Shown here piece after piece: positions 6,284-10,445 of a stretch of DNA of 10,445 nt (the first letter of the stretch is position 1; every line of letters starts with the position of its first letter). The position numbers and the translations under genes are program-made. A model generated the notes under the pieces. That model did not search any database, was not told the origin of the DNA, and saw only the letters and a program-made list of their open reading frames with translations. The stretch covers positions 1-10,445 of the forward strand of contig JAHHTS010000076.1 of NCBI GenBank assembly GCA_020024475.1, read 5' to 3'. The DNA comes from Oscillospiraceae bacterium (GTDB taxonomy: Bacteria; Bacillota; Clostridia; Oscillospirales; Ruminococcaceae).

Positions 6284-7396
6284 ATGAAAATAGTAACAGT
6301 TGTCGGAGCAAGACCGCAATTTATTAAAGCCGCTGTTGTTTCTAGGGAACTTAGAAAAGAATTTGAAGAAATTCTAGTTCATACAGGACAGCATTATGAC
6401 TATAACATGTCAGAAGTGTTTTTTGAAGAATTAGACATACCAAAGCCGGATTATAATCTAGGAATATCTGGTGGAACACATGGAAAAATGACAGGTGAAA
6501 TGCTTATAGAAATTGAAAAAGTTTTATTGAAAGAATCACCAGATGCAGTGTTACTTTATGGAGATACAAACTCAACTTTAGCAGGTGCGCTTGCTGCAGT
6601 AAAATTGCACATTCCAGTTATACATGTGGAAGCGGGAAATCGTTTGGGAACGAAAAATAATCCAGAGGAAGTAAACAGAATTTTAACGGATCATGCTTCG
6701 TCGTTACATTTGTGTTGCACAGATTCAGCAAAAGAATATTTATCGAAAGAGGGAATTACAGATACAGCTTACGTTGTAGGTGATCCGATGTATGATGCTT
6801 TTAAATTTTATTCAAATAAGGTTAAGCATGAAGCGACAGAAACATTGATTTCTCTTTGTGGAGAAAAAATGGAAATTCCTGAAAAGTTTTATTATATGAC
6901 TTGTCATAGAGAAGAGAATGCGGGAAAAGATGAAACATTGATTGAAATTTTATCAGCAATGGAAAGTTTAGATAGTAAAACTATATATCCAGTGCATCCG
7001 AGAAATACAGGAAGAGTGAAGCGAATTATTGAAGAAAAGGGATATAAAAATATTATTGCGTGTAAACCCGTAGGGTATCTTATGTCAGTATATCTTGTGA
7101 ATCATGCAGAAAAGATTGTTACAGATTCTGGGGGCTTGCAAAGAGAAGCATTCTTTGCTGAAAAGCAGTGTATTACAGTATTTGATTATGTGGTTTGGCC
7201 AGAAACGATGATTGATGATAGAAATCAGTTATCTAAGCCATGCAGAGAAGAAATTTTAAATAAATTAGAAAAAAAGCAAACGGTACATGAAAATCATGCA
7301 TTTGGTGATGGAAATTCTTGCAAAAAAATAGTGAAACATATTATAAATATACTTAAAAATGAGGAGAAAAGATATGAAAGAAAAATTGCTCAATAA
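6284..7396 (+). CDS. wbpI: UDP-N-acetylglucosamine 2-epimerase family, WbpI type (UDP-GlcNAc3NAcA 2-epimerase)
   Basis: It inverts C2 of a UDP-2-acetamido sugar; by context it would convert UDP-2,3-diacetamido-glucuronic acid to the manno form, the last step before transfer. It has 370 residues. Family motifs include GARPQFIK (8-15), HTGQHYDYNMSE, YGDTNS (Asp94), HVEAG (Glu116), NPEEVNR, HREEN (from His208), HPRNTGR and TDSGGLQREAF (from Thr280). The stretches FFEELDIPKPDYNL and GGTHGKMTGEML resemble WbpI as I recall it more than WecB/MnaA. The usual AGLRS after the Glu is AGNRLGTKN here. Housekeeping UDP-GlcNAc 2-epimerase activity cannot be excluded by eye. The ATG directly follows the glycosyltransferase stop, with its ribosome site (GGAGG 6274-6278) inside that gene, so translation is probably coupled. 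It overlaps the next gene by 23 bases. Confidence 0.87.
   Translation: MKIVTVVGARPQFIKAAVVSRELRKEFEEILVHTGQHYDYNMSEVFFEELDIPKPDYNLGISGGTHGKMTGEMLIEIEKVLLKESPDAVLLYGDTNSTLAGALAAVKLHIPVIHVEAGNRLGTKNNPEEVNRILTDHASSLHLCCTDSAKEYLSKEGITDTAYVVGDPMYDAFKFYSNKVKHEATETLISLCGEKMEIPEKFYYMTCHREENAGKDETLIEILSAMESLDSKTIYPVHPRNTGRVKRIIEEKGYKNIIACKPVGYLMSVYLVNHAEKIVTDSGGLQREAFFAEKQCITVFDYVVWPETMIDDRNQLSKPCREEILNKLEKKQTVHENHAFGDGNSCKKIVKHIINILKNEEKRYERKIAQ
7361..7366 (+). promoter_or_regulatory. Ribosome binding site that fixes the 6-dehydrogenase start at ATG 7374
   Basis: GAGGAG lies seven bases before ATG 7374. The ATG at 7359 in the same frame overlaps this site and lacks a good one of its own. Starting at 7374 gives a protein of the length expected for WbpA. 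The site lies within the end of the epimerase gene. Confidence 0.8.
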
Positions 7397-8687
7397 GATT
7401 AGAAGTAAAGAAATTACAGTTGGTGTAGTTGGATTAGGTTATGTTGGACTTCCGCTTGCAGTAGAAAAAGCAAAAGCAGGATTTAAAACGATTGGATTTG
7501 ATGTTCAAGATCAAAAAGTAGAAATGGTTAATGCTGGAAAAAACTATATAGGGGATGTTGTTGACAGCGATCTAGAAAAATTAGTTGAAGAAGGAATGCT
7601 TCAAGCAACTACAGATTTTTCTTTTGTTAAGAATGTTGATTTTATTGCAATTTGTGTACCCACACCATTAGATTCACATCAACAGCCTGACATTAGTTAT
7701 GTTAGATCTTCAACAGAAGCAGTTTCTAAATATTTGAAAAAAGAGACTATGGTGGTTCTTGAATCTACAACTTATCCAGGTACAACGGAAGAACTTATCA
7801 AACCAATCCTTGAAGAAGGATCTGGTCTTAAATGTGGAGAGGATTTTTATTTAGGCTTTTCACCTGAGCGCGTTGATCCAGGTAATCTTATATACAAAAC
7901 GAAAAATACTCCTAAAGTAGTTGGTGGTATTGGAAAAGACGCTACAGAAGTAATTGCGGAAATGTATCGCGCGGTACTCGAAGGAGATGTGTATGAAGTT
8001 TCTTCACCAGCGGTTGCGGAAATGGAGAAAATATTGGAAAACACATATAGAAATATTAATATTGGTCTTGTAAACGAACTTGCAAAGTTATGTAACAAAA
8101 TGGGGATTAGTATCTGGGAAGTTGTAGATGCAGCTAAAACAAAACCATATGGTTTCCAGCCGTTCTATCCAGGACCAGGATTGGGAGGACATTGCATTCC
8201 ACTAGATCCATATTATTTGTCATGGAAAGCTAGAGAGTATGGTTTCCACACATCGATGATAGAATCTTCTATGATGATCAATGATACAATGCCAGCATAC
8301 ACAGTTGAAAGAGCAGGGGAAGTATTGAATCGTTTTGAAAAGTCATTAAAGGGAGCAAATATTCTTGTTTTGGGTGTTGCATATAAGCAAGATATTGACG
8401 ATTATAGGGAGAGTCCTGCATTACGTGTTATCGAAGAACTTGAAAAAACAGGGGCAAATATTTCTTTTTATGATCCTTGGGTTCCAGAATATAAATATCA
8501 TGGAACTATCCATAAGGGTATTACAAATTATGGACAGGAAGTAATCGAAAATGCTGATTTGGTAATGATTACATGTGCGCATAGCAATATGGATTATGAT
8601 TTTGTTCAGAAACATGCAAAAGTGATTTTTGACACAAAAAATGTTATGAAAAATGTTAAGAACAGAGCTAATATTGAGGTGTTGTAA
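7374..8687 (+). CDS. wbpA: UDP-N-acetyl-D-glucosamine 6-dehydrogenase, WbpA type
   Basis: A nucleotide-sugar dehydrogenase that oxidises C6 of UDP-GlcNAc twice, with NAD+, to UDP-GlcNAcA, the entry step of the pathway. From ATG 7374 it has 437 residues, very close to the 436 I recall for WbpA. Visible features are the Rossmann motif GLGYVGLP (from Gly20), VPTPLDSHQQPD, ESTTYPGTTEE, SPERVDPG, ENTYRNINIGLVNE and the active-site region KPYGFQPFYPGPGLGGHC with catalytic Cys274, then IPLDPYYLSWKA and the C-terminal UDP-binding domain starting about residue 325 (LVLGVAYKQDIDD, RESPA). The GFQPFYPGPG and DPYYL signature fits the GlcNAc-type (WbpA/TviB-like) group better than UDP-glucose dehydrogenase. 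It overlaps the epimerase gene by 23 bases and the next gene by one base (TAATG). Confidence 0.93.
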   Translation: MKEKLLNKIRSKEITVGVVGLGYVGLPLAVEKAKAGFKTIGFDVQDQKVEMVNAGKNYIGDVVDSDLEKLVEEGMLQATTDFSFVKNVDFIAICVPTPLDSHQQPDISYVRSSTEAVSKYLKKETMVVLESTTYPGTTEELIKPILEEGSGLKCGEDFYLGFSPERVDPGNLIYKTKNTPKVVGGIGKDATEVIAEMYRAVLEGDVYEVSSPAVAEMEKILENTYRNINIGLVNELAKLCNKMGISIWEVVDAAKTKPYGFQPFYPGPGLGGHCIPLDPYYLSWKAREYGFHTSMIESSMMINDTMPAYTVERAGEVLNRFEKSLKGANILVLGVAYKQDIDDYRESPALRVIEELEKTGANISFYDPWVPEYKYHGTIHKGITNYGQEVIENADLVMITCAHSNMDYDFVQKHAKVIFDTKNVMKNVKNRANIEVL

Positions 8688-9262
8688 TGAAAAATGTGTA
8701 TGTTCATGAGACATCTATTATCGATGATAATGTAACAATAGGGGAAGGAACAAAAATATGGCATTTTTGCCATGTTCAAAGCGATGTAGAGATAGGTAAG
8801 AATTGTTCTTTTGGACAAAATGTTAATATTTCTAGTCACGTTAAAATTGGAAATGGCTGTAAAGTTCAAAATAACGTTTCAATTTATGAGGGTGTTGAAT
8901 TAGAAGATTATGTTTTTTGTGGACCATCAATGGTATTTACAAATGATCTTACTCCTCGTGCTAAGTATCCAAAAGGATCATCAGGGTATAAAAAAACAGT
9001 TCTCCACACAGGAGCTACAGTTGGGGCTAATGCAACAATCGTGTGTGGTCACGAACTTGGTGAATGGTCTATGGTTGCAGCAGGGGCAGTAGTAACTAAA
9101 AATGTTCCTTCTCATGCATTGGTGGCAGGTGTTCCTGCCAAACAAATTGGTTGGGTGTGTGAATGTGGTGAAAAACTTGACGAGAATTTGAGATGTTCAT
9201 CATGTGGACGTAGATATATTCAAGAAACAGTTACACTTAAACAGATAGATAAGGAGAGTTAA
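8687..9262 (+). CDS. wbpD: UDP-3-amino-GlcNAcA N-acetyltransferase, WbpD type, with C-terminal Cys4 motif
   Basis: A left-handed beta-helix acetyltransferase predicted to acetylate the 3-amino group with acetyl-CoA, giving UDP-GlcNAc3NAcA. It has 191 residues, about the size of WbpD/WlbB. Hexapeptide periodicity is clear from about residue 13 (VTIGEGTKIWHFCHV, VEIGKNCSFGQNVNI, VKIGNGCKVQNNVSI, VELEDYVFCGPSMVF), followed by NDLTPRAKYP, then AGAVVTKNVPSHALVAGVPA. The tail after IGW carries Cys158, Cys160, Cys170 and Cys173 (CxC and CxxC, ten residues apart at the inner cysteines), which looks like a small zinc ribbon. The ATG overlaps the previous stop by one base, with GAGGTG at 8675-8680 as ribosome site. 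Related hexapeptide transferases act on other amino sugars; the substrate call depends on context. Confidence 0.9.
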   Translation: MKNVYVHETSIIDDNVTIGEGTKIWHFCHVQSDVEIGKNCSFGQNVNISSHVKIGNGCKVQNNVSIYEGVELEDYVFCGPSMVFTNDLTPRAKYPKGSSGYKKTVLHTGATVGANATIVCGHELGEWSMVAAGAVVTKNVPSHALVAGVPAKQIGWVCECGEKLDENLRCSSCGRRYIQETVTLKQIDKES

Positions 9263-9265
9263 ATT

Positions 9266-10339
9266 ATGAAATATGCATTGATTGGTTGCGGAAGAATATC
9301 AACAAATCATATAAAAGCAGCAATGAATAATAATCTTAATATTGTCGCTGTATGTGATATTTTTCCTAAAAAAATGGAAGATCTGTTAGAAAAGCACGAG
9401 TTGTTGGAAGATAGTTCGATTAAAAGATATACAGATTACAAGAAGATGATAGAAAACGAAAAACCAGAACTTGTCAGTATTGCAACTGAAAGTGGTATTC
9501 ATGCTGAAATTGCATTATATTGTATTGATAACGGTGTTAATGTGATTATTGAAAAACCGATTGCAATGAGTATAGAGGATGCAGATAGAATTATTACAAA
9601 GGCTGAAGAAAAGGGCGTAAAAGTGTCTGCATGTCACCAAAATAGATTTAATATTGCTGTTCAAGAGTTAAGAAAAGCAATAGAATCAAATCGATTTGGA
9701 AGGTTGTCTCATGGATCAATTCATGTAAGGTGGAATCGTAATTACGGATACTATGAACAAGCTAAGTGGAGAGGAACTTGGGCACAAGATGGAGGGGCTT
9801 TAATGAACCAGTGCATTCATGGGATAGATTTATTGCGTTGGATGATGGGGGACGAAGTCGAAGAAGTTTATGGGGCTACCAGACAGAGATTTCATGATTA
9901 TCTTGAAGCGGAAGATATTGGTATGGCAGTTATAAAATTCAAAAACGGTGCTATTGCAACTGTTGAAGGTACTACTAATGTATATCCGAAAAATTTAGAG
10001 GAAACACTTTATGTTTTTGGAGAAAAAGGAACGGTTAAGATTGGTGGAACATCGACAAATAATATAGATATATGGGATTTTCAAGATGAATCAGAAGGAG
10101 ATAATAAGAATAAAGGATTGAAGGAACAAACAAGCAATGTATATGGAAATGGACATACTAGTTTGTTTGCAGATATAATAGATGCTATTCATAATGATAG
10201 AAAACCGTATGTCGATGCTGTAGCAGGTAGAAATGCATTGGAAATTATCCTTGCAATATATAAAAGTCAAAAGACAGGAATGCCTGTTAAGCTTCCATTA
10301 AAAGATTTTTCTAGTGTTGATATGACAGGAGAATTTTAG
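9266..10339 (+). CDS. wbpB: Gfo/Idh/MocA-family UDP-GlcNAcA 3-dehydrogenase, WbpB type
   Basis: This oxidoreductase is predicted to oxidise C3 of UDP-GlcNAcA with NAD+, supplying the keto sugar for the WbpE aminotransferase; in characterised WbpB/WbpE and WlbA/WlbC pairs the two steps are closely linked. It has 357 residues. The N-terminal Rossmann domain shows IGCGRIS (6-12) and VAVCDIFP; the EKPIA motif (E96, K97, P98) marks the family's active-site lysine. The C-terminal alpha/beta domain has RWNRNYGYYE, KWRGTWAQDGGALMNQ and the active-site HGID (His185, Asp188) followed by LLRWMMG. It starts three bases after the acetyltransferase stop, with AAGGAGAG (9251-9258) inside that gene. It is the last recognisable gene, followed by 106 bases without an obvious terminator. 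Confidence 0.92.
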   Translation: MKYALIGCGRISTNHIKAAMNNNLNIVAVCDIFPKKMEDLLEKHELLEDSSIKRYTDYKKMIENEKPELVSIATESGIHAEIALYCIDNGVNVIIEKPIAMSIEDADRIITKAEEKGVKVSACHQNRFNIAVQELRKAIESNRFGRLSHGSIHVRWNRNYGYYEQAKWRGTWAQDGGALMNQCIHGIDLLRWMMGDEVEEVYGATRQRFHDYLEAEDIGMAVIKFKNGAIATVEGTTNVYPKNLEETLYVFGEKGTVKIGGTSTNNIDIWDFQDESEGDNKNKGLKEQTSNVYGNGHTSLFADIIDAIHNDRKPYVDAVAGRNALEIILAIYKSQKTGMPVKLPLKDFSSVDMTGEF

Positions 10340-10445
10340 AAAGAACGAAGTATATAAGATTTGATTTATAAGGAGTTTATTTTCAAATTTTAAATTAATT
10401 CTCAAATCCCCGTAAGTTTTTCTTTCTTTAATTGTTTTATAGATG
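10340..10445. other. Non-coding tail with an orphan Shine-Dalgarno-like site
   Basis: I see no gene in these 106 bases. TAAGGAG at 10369-10375 is a strong ribosome-site match, but the next 5-12 bases hold no ATG, GTG or TTG, and the only near start-like codon (ATT 10379) reaches a stop after four codons. The final ATG (10443-10445) has no ribosome site before it. No hairpin terminator is visible. The next gene of the locus may begin at or beyond the window edge. Confidence 0.5.

Noticed and set aside
8910..9092. 60-codon + strand frame inside the acetyltransferase gene
   Set aside because: It is a frame-shifted reading of hexapeptide-repeat coding sequence, with no ribosome site of its own and no family features.

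Overview
The window is AT-rich DNA with purine-rich Shine-Dalgarno sites, two GTG starts and Gram-positive cell-wall gene families: a GH25 lysozyme with CW-type repeats and a LytR-CpsA-Psr (LCP) ligase. I infer a low-GC Firmicute, most likely a clostridial, Lachnospiraceae-like bacterium. The sequence itself does not name a genus. All real genes are on the + strand, and the whole window reads as part of a cell-surface glycan locus.

Layout. 1-1280: the 3' part of a secreted or wall-bound GH25 lysozyme, whose N-terminal side is a tandem array of 189-bp (63-residue) aromatic wall-binding repeats; its 5' end lies outside the window. 1388-2071: a small monotopic phosphoglycosyl transferase that starts glycan assembly on undecaprenyl phosphate. 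2072-2267: the longest non-coding gap (196 bp), holding a hairpin terminator candidate and one or two promoter candidates. 2268-3761: a membrane-anchored LCP protein with three N-terminal membrane segments, an extra extracytoplasmic domain and a complete LCP catalytic domain. 3819-10339: six genes that look like one transcription unit, namely a PLP sugar aminotransferase (WbpE type), a GT4 glycosyltransferase, a UDP-sugar 2-epimerase (WbpI type), a UDP-GlcNAc 6-dehydrogenase (WbpA type), a hexapeptide N-acetyltransferase (WbpD type) and a Gfo/Idh/MocA 3-dehydrogenase (WbpB type). 10340-10445 contains no recognisable gene.

How the genes work together. The five Wbp-type enzymes make up the complete known route from UDP-GlcNAc to UDP-2,3-diacetamido-2,3-dideoxy-D-mannuronic acid (UDP-ManNAc3NAcA), in the order A (6-oxidation), B (3-oxidation), E (transamination), D (N-acetylation), I (2-epimerisation). 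The GT4 enzyme sits inside the pathway genes and is the natural candidate to transfer that sugar. The phosphoglycosyl transferase would lay down the first sugar on the lipid carrier, and the LCP protein would attach the finished polymer to peptidoglycan. No flippase, polymerase or ABC exporter is in the window, so the locus probably continues beyond 10445 or before position 1. The best inference is a wall-anchored acidic polysaccharide (capsule or secondary cell-wall polymer). None of the families is new. The interest lies in the complete set of amino-uronic acid genes in a Gram-positive context and in some details of individual proteins.
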